A stretch of 64,000 bases of DNA from CAVURS01 sp963795385 (lineage in GTDB: Bacteria > Actinomycetota > Actinomycetes > Actinomycetales > CAVURS01). The stretch is from contig CAWCHK010000014.1 in the NCBI GenBank assembly GCA_963795385.1, positions 372,001 to 436,000 on the forward strand, in the 5' to 3' direction. Positions 11,060-19,704 of this stretch are shown here, one piece after another; positions within the stretch are counted from its first letter, which is position 1; every line of letters starts with the position of its first letter. The notes under the pieces were generated by a model. It saw only the letters and a list, made by a program, of their open reading frames with translations, did no database searches and was not told the DNA's origin. The position numbers and the translations under genes are program-made.

Positions 11060-12097
11060 GACTGCGCCTCCTCGAGGTGCGAGTCGCTGTGGTGTCGTCC
11101 TCGGCCCGGTGGCCGGTGATGGTCAGGAAGACCTCGTCCAGGCTGGGCCGGCCGAGCGTCAGCTCGAGCACGGCGATGCCGGCGGCGGCCAGGCCGGCGA
11201 CGACGGCCGGCATCATGGCCTCGTCCTCGACCGGCGCGATGGCGCTCGGGCTGCCTTGCAGCAGCTGGGGTTCGGCGCCGGTGACCTCGCGCAGGATCGT
11301 GACGACGTCACCGAGCCGGGCCGTCGTCGGCCGGCCGCACGGTGAGGGTCTGGCCGCCGACCCGCGACTTGAGCTCGTCCGGCGTGCCGGAGGCGATGAC
11401 CCGGCCCTTGTCCAGGACGACGATCTCGTCGGCCAGCTCCTCGGCCTCGTCGAGGTACTGCGTGGTCAGCAGCACGGTCGACGCCGGCGGCGACCCGCTC
11501 GCTGGACGACGTCCCAGACCTCCTGCCGCGCCCGCGGGTCCAGCCCGGTCGTCGGCTCGTCGAGGAACAGCACGTCCGGGTTGCCGATCAGGCTGACGGC
11601 CAGGTCGAGCCGGCGGCGCATGCCGCCGGAGTAGTTCTTGGCGACCTTCTTGGCCGCGTCGGTCAGGCTGAACTGCTCGAGCAGCTCGTAGGCGCGGCGC
11701 CTTGGCCTGCGCCCGCGGGAGCTCGAGCAGGCGGCCGATCAGCATGAGGTTCTCGATGCCGGACAGCTCCTCGTCGACCGTGGCGTACTGGCCGGTGAGG
11801 CCGATGACGCGGCGTACGTCGTCCGGCTGGCGGACGACGTCGAAGCCGCCGACGGTGGCGGTGCCGGCGTCCGGGCGGATCAGGGTGGACAGGATGCGGA
11901 CGGCGGTCGTCTTGCCGGCGCCGTTGGGGCCGAGCAGGCCGAGGACGGTGCCGCGCGGGACGACCAGGTCGATGCCGTCGAGGGCCCGGGTGTCGCCGAG
12001 CGTCTTGGTCAGACCCTCGGCCACGACCGCGTGGTCGGGGCCGGTCCGGCCCGGGCCGCTCGGTCGGCTCGCTCGGCGCGATGGTGGTCATGGTCAT
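11056..12097 (-). pseudogene. ABC exporter ATPase (DrrA-like), frame broken as given
   Basis: A nucleotide-binding subunit of about 345 residues: Walker A LLGPNGAGKTTAVRIL, a Q-loop (VIGLTGQYATVDEELSG), signature NYSGGMRRRLDLA, Walker B DVLFLDEPTTGLDP and the switch region TVLLTTQYLDEAEELADE. The C-terminal DrrA extension holds TLGRPSLDEVFLTITGH. At least five single-base surpluses break the frame. The start is the ATG at 12095-12097, preceded by a strong AAGGAGG ribosome-binding site at about 12105-12111; the stop overlaps the permease start. It powers export through the DrrB-like partner. The neighbouring BTAD regulator makes it a candidate for secondary-metabolite self-resistance; the substrate is unknown. 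Confidence 0.87.
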
Positions 12098-12254
12098 GGA
12101 GCTCCTCCTTGTGAGTGAGTCCCACCGTGGGCGGGCGCTGTCACGCCCCGCACAGGTCGCTGTCAGCGGCTGCAGCGGCTGCTGCCAGCGGGTGCCGTTG
12201 CCAGCGGTGACAGGTCCGGTTCGAGGCGTCCGCAGCGGCGAGGACCTGCGCCAC

Positions 12255-12774
12255 TCAGCCGCTGAACAGCGAGGGCTGCTCGAGCTCGAGCAGGTAGCGC
12301 TTGCGCTCCAGGCCGCCGCCGAAGCCGGTCAGGCTGCCGTCCGCGCCGATCACCCGGTGGCAGGGCACCACGATCGAGATCGGGTTGGCGCCATTGGCCA
12401 GGCCGACCGCGCGGGAGGCGAGCGGTCCCTTGCCGATCGCGCGCGGCGAGCTCGCCGTACGACCAGGTCTGCGCCGTAGGGGATCGTCCGCAGGGCGGCC
12501 CAGACGCGCTAGCTGGAAGTCGGTGCCGACCGGGCCCAGCGGCAGGTCGAACTCGGTCCGGCTCGCCCGCGAAGTACTCCCCCAGCTGGCGGGCGGTCTC
12601 GACCAGCACCGGCTCGTCGTCGTCGCGGGCACCGCCCTTGCCGGCCATCTGCTCGACCAGGCTGGCCGCGGGCCTGGTCTTGTGCGGGCTGAACCAGATG
12701 CTGCGCAGCAGCCCGTCCTCGGCGGACAGCAGCAGGTCGTCGACCGGGCTGTCGATCACCGTCCAGGTCAGCAC
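12255..12774 (-). pseudogene. ogt: Methylated-DNA-protein-cysteine methyltransferase, frame broken as given
   Basis: After removing four surplus bases the gene is exactly 172 codons. It carries the N-terminal ribonuclease-like domain of Ada/Ogt proteins and the C-terminal active-site domain: FQLRVWAALRTIPYGQTWSYGELA, then RAVGLANGANPISIVVPCHRVIG with the acceptor cysteine in PCHRV. It repairs O6-alkylguanine by suicidal alkyl transfer. The start is a GTG at 12772-12774. It lies just downstream of an AlkA-type glycosylase on the same strand, so the two form an alkylation-repair pair. In the YGQTW motif the surplus base falls exactly between the G and Q codons. Confidence 0.88.
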
Positions 12775-12844
12775 CCGGCCCAGTCTGCCTCCCGCCGCCG
12801 ACAGCCGGGCTACCGACAGCCGGGCGCTACCGACAACCACCGGG

Positions 12845-13727
12845 TCAGGCGCCCCGGCTCTCCAGCAGGTCGGTCCACAGGTGCATCAGGGCCACGCTCC
12901 GGTACGGCGCCCAGGCCGCGCTCGCCGTCAGCGCCGAGGCCGGGTCGCCGGGCCGGCCGTGCCGCTCGAGGGCCCGGCGCACCGCCAGGTCGGTCGGCAG
13001 GAACACGTCGCGGGTCGCGGGCCGCCCGCAGGGCCAGGTACGCCGCGGTCCACGGCCCGACGCCGGGCAGCGCGAGCAGCGCTCCCGCCGTCTCCGGCGT
13101 CCCCGATGCCACGCCCTCCCCGCCGGCGAGCACGGCCTGGGCGACGGCGACGACGCTGCGACCGCGGGACCGCGGCATGGGCAGCCCTTCCGGATCGGCG
13201 CCCGCCAGCGCCGCGCTGGTCGGGAAGCAGTGGGTCGGCCCGAGCCCGAGCATCCCCTCGGGCAGCGGCTCCCCCAGCGCGGCGACGACCCGGCCGGTCA
13301 CCGTCCGCGCTCCCGGCAGCGAGATCTGCTGCCCGACGATCGTCCGCAGCAGGGTCTCGACGTGGTCGACGCTCCCGGGCGCCCGCAGTCCCGGCCGGGC
13401 TGTGACCAGCGGCCCGACCAGCGGGTCGCCCGAGAGCAGGGCGACGGCCGGCCCCGGGTCGCCGTCCAGGTCGAGCAGGTGGGCCAGCTGCTGCCGAGCG
13501 GCCGCCTCGTCGTCGCCCCCGGCCGCGGCCAGGACCAGCTCCGCGTCGTACCCGCCGTCCCTGCTCAGCCACAGCCGCACGACGCCGGGGCCGCCGGGGA
13601 GCCGCAGCACCCGGGCGTACGCCGAGCCGTCCCACGTCTCGAGCCCGGGCACGGCGTGCAGCCCGAGGAACCACAGCAGCCGGGCGCCGTCGTACGGCGC
13701 GTGACGGACCGGCAGGGAGAGCGTCAG
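12845..13727 (-). CDS. alkA: DNA-3-methyladenine glycosylase II, AlkA type
   Basis: About 294 codons. An AlkA N-terminal domain (LTLSLPVRHAPYDGARLL, HAVPGLE) is followed by a helix-hairpin-helix GPD glycosylase domain: ETLLRTIVGQQISLPGART, LLALPGVGPWTAAYLALRA and DVFLPTDLAVRRALE, the last carrying the catalytic aspartate. It excises alkylated purines from DNA. One surplus base breaks the frame near 13016. There is no ATG, GTG or TTG at the expected N-terminus. The first family residue is encoded by a CTG at 13725-13727 that overlaps the upstream L,D-transpeptidase stop as CTGA, so CTG is the likely start. Without correction an artificial transpeptidase-AlkA fusion frame appears. Confidence 0.85.
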
Positions 13728-14510
13728 GCGACGATGGCTGATGGCGGGCCCATCACGATCAGCGGCAGGGCCGACGGCTCGAACCAGCGCAGCAGCCAGC
13801 GCATCCGGGCCTCGCTGGTGTTCGACGCAGCCCAGGGTGTAGCCGTTGACGCCCGTCGTGCCGTAGCAGTGCAGGAAGATCGCGGAGCCGAGGTGGACGT
13901 CGGCCGGGTGGGTCGCCACCCACTGCCCGTCGCTCTGCTCGTGGATGCCGCCCGGCAGGTTGTAGTCGATGCACGCGGCGTACCGGTAGGCCGGCATCGT
14001 GGCGTAGAGGTCCTCGGACTGGCTGGTCCGCCACTTCGCGGTCTTCGGTCGGGAGTACTGGATGATGTTGTAGGTCTTGGGATCCCGCTGGTCACCGGCC
14101 CAGTAGTCGCCCGGCGTGAGGTGGTGGTACGGGATGCCGCTGCCCGGGTCGGAGTAGTGGCCGAAGGCCTTGTGGATGCGGTAGGCGCCGACGGGGGTCT
14201 TGTGGTCGCCCTGGACCCGCAAGCTGCCGGTCACCCAGCCGCGCAGGCCGATGTTGGCGTTCGAGGGCCGCATCACCTGGTGCCAGGTGTTCGAGGCGCT
14301 CAGCTCCCAGGCCTCGATGGTGCCGTGGACCTGGGTCCAGGAGGACGTCGTGACGATGACGACCTGCCGCGAGGAGCCGATCCCCTTCAGGTCCAGCGGG
14401 CGCGGGCGGATGGTCGGGGCCACCGGCCGGGCACTCCAGGGATCCGGGACGACGGCCAGCGCCGCCGCGCTGCCGAGGGCGAAGAACGAGCGTCGGCTGA
14501 GATCCGTCAC
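13724..14510 (-). CDS. Tat-exported L,D-transpeptidase (YkuD/ErfK-like)
   Basis: The protein starts at a GTG at 14508-14510 with a twin-arginine signal (LSRRSFFALGSAAALAVV), so it should be exported folded through Tat. Its catalytic region reads IFLHCYGTTGVNGYTLGC, with the nucleophilic cysteine at the end, as in YkuD enzymes that make 3-3 cross-links or attach proteins to peptidoglycan. One surplus G directly after this cysteine breaks the frame near 13829; corrected, the gene is 262 codons and ends in a TGA at 13724. The longer upstream frame overlaps a terminator, which argues for the GTG start. The substrate is unproven. Confidence 0.78.
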
Positions 14511-14526
14511 TGCTCCTGTGTACGCC

Positions 14527-14563
14527 AAAGCCCCCGCCGGTCGCTAGGACCGACGGGGGCTTT
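14527..14563 (-). terminator. Rho-independent terminator of cspA
   Basis: AAAGCCCCCGCCGGTC and GACCGACGGGGGCTTT pair with one mismatch around a 5-base loop and end in TTT in the leftward direction. It lies downstream of cspA and upstream of the L,D-transpeptidase. Confidence 0.85.
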
Positions 14564-14632
14564 CGGTGTTCAGACCTGGGCGCTCAGCCCGCGAACGAGT
14601 TCGCAAACCGGGACACCCGGGAAGTCACCAGC

Positions 14633-14836
14633 TCAGAGCGGGCGGACCTGGTCGGCCTGCATGCCCTTCGGGCCCTGGGTGACCTCGAACTCGACGCGCT
14701 GGTTCTCCTCCAGCGACCGGTAACCGGACGACTGGATTGCGGAGTAGTGCACGAAGACGTCCGGGCCGCCGCCCTCAGGTGCGATGAAGCCGAAGCCCTT
14801 CTCGCTGTTGAACCATTTGACAGTTCCCGTGGCCAT
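14633..14836 (-). CDS. cspA: Cold-shock protein, CspA family
   Basis: 67 residues, the standard length for a single cold-shock domain. The RNA-binding motifs are clear: GTVKWFNSEKGFGFI (RNP1-like) and DVFVHYSAI (RNP2), with a GYRSLEENQRVEFEV strand after them. It binds single-stranded RNA and DNA and acts as an RNA chaperone. The start is the ATG at 14834-14836 with a GGAG upstream. A leader hairpin at 14933-14962 and a strong terminator at 14527-14563 frame a monocistronic unit. Divergent from the oxidoreductase gene. Confidence 0.95.
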   Translation of the reverse strand: MATGTVKWFNSEKGFGFIAPEGGGPDVFVHYSAIQSSGYRSLEENQRVEFEVTQGPKGMQADQVRPL

Positions 14837-14929
14837 GGGAATCTCCACTCATGTAAAGGCCGGTCGGCAGCCGCACTTCGCGGAAGCCGGGCTGCCGCCG
14901 CCCTCCCAGAGGGAGATCTTCAGACACTG

Positions 14930-14962
14930 AAAAGCGTCCGCGAATTACACTCCGCGGACGCT
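14930..14962 (-). promoter_or_regulatory. Hairpin with T-run in the cspA leader
   Basis: AGCGTCCGCG (14933-14942) pairs perfectly with CGCGGACGCT (14953-14962). Read leftwards it is followed by TTTT, the form of an intrinsic terminator, about 95 bases before the cspA start. If the cspA promoter lies further right, this is an attenuator. Confidence 0.5.
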
Positions 14963-15095
14963 CTTGACGTGCGAGGAACTGCAACTGCAACCACGAGGAC
15001 GCTATCAGCACGGAGCACGCCTTGGGAACACAACCTTGCGCAGCGTCACCACAATGCCTTCACCAGCCGCCGAGACGGCACGACAGGATGTCGCC

Positions 15096-16103
15096 ATGAC
15101 GCAGAGCAACCACGCCCCCGAGGGGCTGCCGATCCGCTGGGGGATCCTCGGCACCGGCGGGATCGCCAGCAGCTTCGCGACCGATCTGCGGCTGCTGCCG
15201 GACGCCGAGCTCGTGGCGGTCGGGTCCCGTAGCCAGGGAACGGCCGACGCCTTCGGGGACCGGTTCGGCGTGACCCGGCGCTACCCGTCGTACGCCGAGC
15301 TGGTGGCCGACCCCGACGTGGACGCGGTCTACGTGTCCTCGCCGCACCCGATGCACCACGGGGACGCGCTGTTGGCGATCGAGGCCGGCAAGGCGGTGCT
15401 GGTCGAGAAGTCGTTCACCGTCAACGCCGCCCAGGCCCGCGAGCTGGTCGCAGCGGCGGCGGCGCGCGGTGTGTTCGTGATGGAGGCGATGTGGACCCGC
15501 TTCCTGCCGCACATGGTCAAGATCCGCTCCCTGCTGGAGGCCGGGGTCCTCGGCGACGTTCGGACCGTGTCGGCCGACCACGGGCAGTGGTTCCCGCGGG
15601 ACCCGGCGCACCGGCTGTTCGACCGCGACCTCGGCGGGGGCGCGCTGCTGGACCTCGGCGTCTACCCCGTGTCGCTCGCGTCGATGGTGCTGGGTTCGCC
15701 CTCGCGGGTCACGGCGGTCAGCGACCCGGCCTTCACGGGCGTGGACGGCCAGACCTCCTTGGTCCTGCAGCACCCGGGGGGAGCGCAGGCCGTGCTGACC
15801 TGCACCCTCGAGGCGAAGTCCGCGACGGCCGCGGTGATCTCCGGCACGCAGGCCCGGCTCGAGATCGACTCGACGTGGTACCAGCCGACGACGTTCCGGG
15901 TCATCACGCGGGACGGCGAGACGACCGAGTACGACGAGCCGTGCCAGGAGCGGGGGATGCAGTACGAGGCGGCCGAGGTGGCGCGCTGCCTGCGGGCCGG
16001 GTTGCTGGAGAGCCCGGTCCTCCCGCTGGCCGAGACGGTGGCGATCATGGCGACGATGGACGAGGCGCGCGCCCAGATCGGGTTGACCTACCCGGGCGAA
16101 TAG
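15096..16103 (+). CDS. Gfo/Idh/MocA family oxidoreductase
   Basis: 335 residues with an N-terminal Rossmann fold (IRWGILGTGGIASSFATDL) and the family motif around VLVEKSFTVN, where the EK lysine is the usual catalytic or substrate-binding residue. The C-terminal alpha/beta domain contains DLGGGALLDLGVYPVSLA. Relatives use NAD(P) to oxidise or reduce sugars, inositols or dihydrodiols (dehydrogenase of the GFO6/DHDH kind). The start is the ATG at 15096; an earlier in-frame ATG at 15054 is less likely. A possible promoter (TTGACG near 14964) lies upstream. It converges with, and overlaps by 16 bases, the dihydropteroate-synthase-like gene. The substrate is unknown. Confidence 0.88.
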   Translation: MTQSNHAPEGLPIRWGILGTGGIASSFATDLRLLPDAELVAVGSRSQGTADAFGDRFGVTRRYPSYAELVADPDVDAVYVSSPHPMHHGDALLAIEAGKAVLVEKSFTVNAAQARELVAAAAARGVFVMEAMWTRFLPHMVKIRSLLEAGVLGDVRTVSADHGQWFPRDPAHRLFDRDLGGGALLDLGVYPVSLASMVLGSPSRVTAVSDPAFTGVDGQTSLVLQHPGGAQAVLTCTLEAKSATAAVISGTQARLEIDSTWYQPTTFRVITRDGETTEYDEPCQERGMQYEAAEVARCLRAGLLESPVLPLAETVAIMATMDEARAQIGLTYPGE

Positions 16104-17041
16104 CGTTGCGGTGCAGCCGATGCACTCGGCCCCGCGGGCGGCGCCGCCTCGGCGGACAGGGCCTGGATCGCTCCCAGGACGGCGAGCGCCTGCGGCACCT
16201 CGTGAGTGCGGAGGACGCCGGTGCCGCCGAGGTGGGCGAGCACCGCGAAGAAGCCCTCGGCGACCCGGAACTGGTCCTCGAACAGGTCGAACGCGTGCGG
16301 CATGGCATGGCAGACCGGGAGGCCCAGCGTGCGCAGCCGGACGGTGTTGAGCAGGACGCGGGTCTGGTGGGCCACCCGGGTCATCGGGTCGACCAGGTTG
16401 CCGTAGTAGAAGCCCATGCCCGGGTCGATCAGGATGCGGTCGACGCCGAGGGACCGGGCCCGCTCGACCCGCCTCGCGAAGTGGCTGAGCAGGCCGGGTA
16501 TCGGGTCCTGGTCGAGCGGCACGTCGGTCACGTCGCGGACGTTGTCGCCGCTGACAGCGCACAGCACGATCGTGGCCGTGTGCTCGGCCACGAGCCGGTA
16601 CATCTCGTCCTCGTGGGCGGAGCCGGTGAAGTTGAGGATCTGCGCGCCGGCCTCCAGGCAGGCCCGGGCCACAGCGGGATCGTAGCTCTCGACCGACACC
16701 ACGACGCCCTCACCGGTCAGTTGCCGGACGACGGGCAGGAGGGCCGAAACCTGTCGCTGGGCAACGACTCTCGAGGCGCTGGCCGTACTGGACTCGGCCC
16801 CCATGTCGACGAAGTCGGCCCCCTGGGCGGCCATGACCCGGCCCTTGCGGATCGCCGACTCGGTGGAGACGGCGACGCTCTCCCGGTAGGTCGAGTCACG
16901 GGAGAGGTTGATGCAACCCATGACGGCCGGGCGCCGGTCGACGTCGTAGACCCGGTCCCCCACCAGGAGTGGCGCGACGGGTACATCGGCATCGTCGCGG
17001 TAGCGCTCGTACAGCTCGGCGAGCGCTCGCAAAGTGATCAC
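16088..17041 (-). CDS. Dihydropteroate synthase-like protein
   Basis: 317 residues with a pterin-binding TIM-barrel pattern: PAVMGCINLSRDSTYRES near residue 40, GADFVDMGAESS, GVVVSVESYDPAVARACLEAG, ILIDPGMGFYYG and a late RTHEV. Canonical FolP reads MGVLNVTPDSFSDGG, DIGGESTRPG and RVHDV at these places, so this is a divergent member. Whether it joins 6-hydroxymethyl-pterin pyrophosphate to p-aminobenzoate is uncertain; mycobacterial FolP2 shows that such homologues can lack the activity. The start (ATG at 17041) sits 66 bases from the next gene on the left-going strand. No other folate gene is nearby. Confidence 0.75.
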   Translation of the reverse strand: MITLRALAELYERYRDDADVPVAPLLVGDRVYDVDRRPAVMGCINLSRDSTYRESVAVSTESAIRKGRVMAAQGADFVDMGAESSTASASRVVAQRQVSALLPVVRQLTGEGVVVSVESYDPAVARACLEAGAQILNFTGSAHEDEMYRLVAEHTATIVLCAVSGDNVRDVTDVPLDQDPIPGLLSHFARRVERARSLGVDRILIDPGMGFYYGNLVDPMTRVAHQTRVLLNTVRLRTLGLPVCHAMPHAFDLFEDQFRVAEGFFAVLAHLGGTGVLRTHEVPQALAVLGAIQALSAEAAPPAGPSASAAPQRYSPG

Positions 17042-17106
17042 CGCGTGACCCTATCCACGACCGCGACCGTCGATCGGAGACCGCGGCGACGCCAGGCGCC
17101 GTCGGG

Positions 17107-17307
17107 CTAGGGACGGTCCGGGCGGCGGGGGCGCGCTCCGGCGGCGACCACCGCCAGGCCGGCCACGATCAGGATGACGCCGACGACGGCCCAGACGTGG
17201 TGGCCACTCATGCTGCTGCCGCCGACCACGTCGGTGCCCTGCAGGGTCCAGACCACGCCGACGGCGATCATCAGGACGCCCACGACGGCCAGCGAGAGTC
17301 TCTGCAC
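17107..17307 (-). CDS. Small two-helix membrane protein
   Basis: 66 residues starting at a GTG at 17305-17307. Two hydrophobic helices (LAVVGVLMIAVGVVWTLQG and VWAVVGVILIVAGLAVVAAG) are joined by a short polar loop, with an Arg/Pro-rich tail. Similar small proteins of unknown function are common in actinobacteria. The same strand also carries the HD-GYP gene, whose stop is about 190 bases upstream. Confidence 0.65.
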   Translation of the reverse strand: MQRLSLAVVGVLMIAVGVVWTLQGTDVVGGSSMSGHHVWAVVGVILIVAGLAVVAAGARPRRPDRP

Positions 17308-17382
17308 GACATCAGCTCCGTCCGCCGGGGAGACAGCGAGTGCCCGACAGGGGCCGGCCGCTCGCCCTACCGATCCTCGCAC

Positions 17383-17427
17383 GGCGGGTACGGCGGGTAC
17401 GGCGGGTACGGCGGGTACGGCGGGTAC
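17383..17427. repeat. Five tandem copies of a 9-bp repeat
   Basis: GGCGGGTAC is repeated five times without change between the small membrane protein and the HD-GYP gene. A sixth, altered copy (GGCCGTACG) follows. On the plus strand it could encode GGY repeats, but the enclosing frame has no credible start or family. Confidence 0.85.
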
Positions 17428-17498
17428 GGCCGTACGACCGGGTACGACCGCGGGACTGACCGGGGCTGATCGGGGCTGACCGGAATCCTCGGGCCGGG

Positions 17499-19556
17499 TC
17501 AGTGGCCGTGGCTGGAGTTGCCGCACAGACCGAGCGGCAGGCTGCAGATGGTGTTGCCGAGGATCCCGCCGAGGCCACCGCCGGAGCCGGAGGAGCCCGA
17601 CCCGCTGGAACCCGACCCGCTGGAACCCGAGCCGCTGGAACCCGAGCCGCTGGAACCCGAGCCGCTGGAGCCCGACGAGCCCGAGCCGCTGGAACCCGAG
17701 CCGCTGGAGCCCGACGAGCCCGAGCCGCTGGAGCCCGAGGAGCCCGAGCCGGACGATCCGGAGCTCGACTTGCCGGAACCGGACTTCCCGGAGCCGGACT
17801 TCCCGGACCCGGACGAGCCGGAGCCGGACTTGCCGGAGCCGGAATTGCCGGACCCGGACTTGCCGGAGCCGGACTTGCCAGAGCCGGACTTGCCGGAGCC
17901 GGGCGAACCCGAACCCGCCTTCCCCGACCCGGAGCCCTTCGAGCCGCCGCCGAGGATCCCGCCGACCGTACCGACGACGCCGCCCACCGTGCCGCCGACG
18001 GTCGAGCCCACTGAACCCAGGGTGTCGCCGACACCCTTGCCGACATCGCCGACCGTCGTGCCGAGTCCGTTGCCCAGACCGCCCAGCCCGCTCCCCAGGC
18101 CGCCGAGCCCGCCGAGCCCGCCCGGGCTCATGCCTCCCGTGCCACCACCGTTCGAGCCGGTGGAGACGTTCGAGCCGCCGGAGCTCCCGCCGGCCGCGCC
18201 CGGGCCGGAGCCCCCGTCGCCCGGCGTCCCGACGCCACTGCCACCGCCCGTGCCGTCGACACCGGTGCCGAGCCCGGTCGCCCCGATCCCGCCCGCGGAG
18301 CCACCGGCCCCCGAGCCGAAGGCGCCACCCAGCCCCGCGACGCCGCTGGGGGAGGTCCCGTGGACGGCGATGCGCTCGGTGCTGCCGGCACCGGCCGGCG
18401 CGCTCGCGCTGCCGGCGTCGGCGAGAACCGCCACCTGGTGACCCTGCTGGGTCGCGGCGACCGCACCGCTCGGCGGCAGCGCGCCGACCGCGACGGCAAC
18501 GGCCGTGACACCGGCCGCGCTGGTGGCGGTGGCGGTGGTCGCCGCGGCCGCGTCGGCGATCCGGACGCCGCCCTCGCCGAGCCACCGCAGCGCGGGCGCG
18601 TTGACCAGGAAGGCCAGCGGCCCCACCGACCAGAGCAGGCGCGGGAGCGCGATCTGCAGGAAGGCCCGGACCATCGCCGGGTCGAAGTGCGAGCCGGCGC
18701 AGCGGGTCAGCTCCTGGCGGGCCGAGAGGGTCGACCGGGCCGCCTTGTACGACCGCGCGGCCGTCATCGTCTCGAAGGCGTCGACGACGGCCACCGCCCG
18801 GCCGGCGACCGAGATGTGCGGCCCCCACAGGCCGTTGGGGTAGCCCGTCCCGTCGTACCGCTCGTGGTGCTCGGGGATCCCGTTGAACCAGGGGCCCAGC
18901 CAGTCGGCGAGCGGTGCGGCGAGGGCGGCGCCGGCCTCGGGGTGCCGCTTGATCGCACGCCACTCGGCGGGGTCGAGGCCGCCGGGCTTGTTCAGGACGC
19001 GGGCTGCGACCTCGAGCTTGCCGATGTCGTGGATCAGGGCGGCCCAGCGCAGCCGGCCGGCGTCCGGCGCCGGGAGGTCCAGCTCCTTGGACAGCAGGTC
19101 GCAGAAGAGCCGTACCCGCTCGGAGTGCCCGCGGGTCCGGCGGTCGTGCCGGCCGAGCGCGGTGACGAGGGAGAGCATCGTCGCGGCGGCTTCGCTCTCG
19201 GTGAGGTCGGGGCTCTCCAGCAGTGCGGTGATCTCGCGCATGCTGGTCGCGCGCCGGGCCACCTTGAGCCGGCTGGGGGCGCGGTCGGGGAAGAGCATGG
19301 TCATCCGCAGCAGCACGGCCAGCGGCATGAGCCGCATGGTCAGCCGCGACACGACCAGGGACACGATCACAGCGACGCCGAGACTGGCGAACACCGCTGC
19401 CACGCGGGGCATCGAGCCCAGCAGCCACGGCGACACCAGGTGCACGGCCAGGGTCCCGACCGCGATGGGGGCACCGTAGGCCAGCACCCGCACGCTCGCC
19501 GACAGGAGGGGACGCGAGCGCCACGAGACGTCGCTCCGGACGGCCTCCGCTGTCAT
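17499..19556 (-). CDS. HD-GYP domain membrane protein with long Gly/Ser-rich tail
   Basis: 685 residues. Two or three N-terminal membrane helices (VLAYGAPIAVGTLAVHLV, VAAVFASLGVAVIVSLVV) precede an HD-GYP phosphodiesterase domain with HSERVRLFCDLL, the HD pair in ALIHDIGK, and the signature HHERYDGTGYPNGLWGP. The domain usually hydrolyses c-di-GMP. A further hydrophobic stretch (ATSAAGVTAVAVAVGALPP) follows, then over 300 residues of Gly/Ser-rich sequence, first GLGGLG-like, then GSGKSGSG and GSGSSGSG repeats, closing with two cysteines in NTICSLPLGLCGNSSHGH. The start is the ATG at 19554-19556 behind AGGGAGGGGAG, rather than the ATG seven codons earlier. The tail probably lies outside the cytoplasm. 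Confidence 0.85.
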   Translation of the reverse strand: MTAEAVRSDVSWRSRPLLSASVRVLAYGAPIAVGTLAVHLVSPWLLGSMPRVAAVFASLGVAVIVSLVVSRLTMRLMPLAVLLRMTMLFPDRAPSRLKVARRATSMREITALLESPDLTESEAAATMLSLVTALGRHDRRTRGHSERVRLFCDLLSKELDLPAPDAGRLRWAALIHDIGKLEVAARVLNKPGGLDPAEWRAIKRHPEAGAALAAPLADWLGPWFNGIPEHHERYDGTGYPNGLWGPHISVAGRAVAVVDAFETMTAARSYKAARSTLSARQELTRCAGSHFDPAMVRAFLQIALPRLLWSVGPLAFLVNAPALRWLGEGGVRIADAAAATTATATSAAGVTAVAVAVGALPPSGAVAATQQGHQVAVLADAGSASAPAGAGSTERIAVHGTSPSGVAGLGGAFGSGAGGSAGGIGATGLGTGVDGTGGGSGVGTPGDGGSGPGAAGGSSGGSNVSTGSNGGGTGGMSPGGLGGLGGLGSGLGGLGNGLGTTVGDVGKGVGDTLGSVGSTVGGTVGGVVGTVGGILGGGSKGSGSGKAGSGSPGSGKSGSGKSGSGKSGSGNSGSGKSGSGSSGSGKSGSGKSGSGKSSSGSSGSGSSGSSGSGSSGSSGSGSSGSGSSGSSGSGSSGSGSSGSGSSGSGSSGSGSSGSGGGLGGILGNTICSLPLGLCGNSSHGH

Positions 19557-19704
19557 GTTCTCCCCTCCCTGCGTCACCGGGGTGACTTGCCCCCGCCGGC
19601 CGCTGTCCCCACGCGCGGCTTCGGGTCAACTATCGCCACCCATCTGGCGGCCCGGCGACGCTTCGTGGCCGTCATGCCCCGAATGGCCCAGAGGCCGGGC
19701 GATT

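Noticed and set aside
12810..14528. L,D-transpeptidase-AlkA fusion protein in one long frame
   Set aside because: One surplus base after the catalytic cysteine joins two unrelated genes; the corrected transpeptidase ends at 13724 and AlkA begins at the overlap.
17197..17469. Plus-strand frame encoding a GGY-repeat peptide
   Set aside because: It lies mostly antisense to the small membrane protein, has no ribosome-binding site or family, and its repeats follow from the 9-bp DNA repeat.
17518..18441. Proline/glutamate-rich plus-strand frame
   Set aside because: It is the mirror of the Gly/Ser repeats of the HD-GYP protein and has no independent support.
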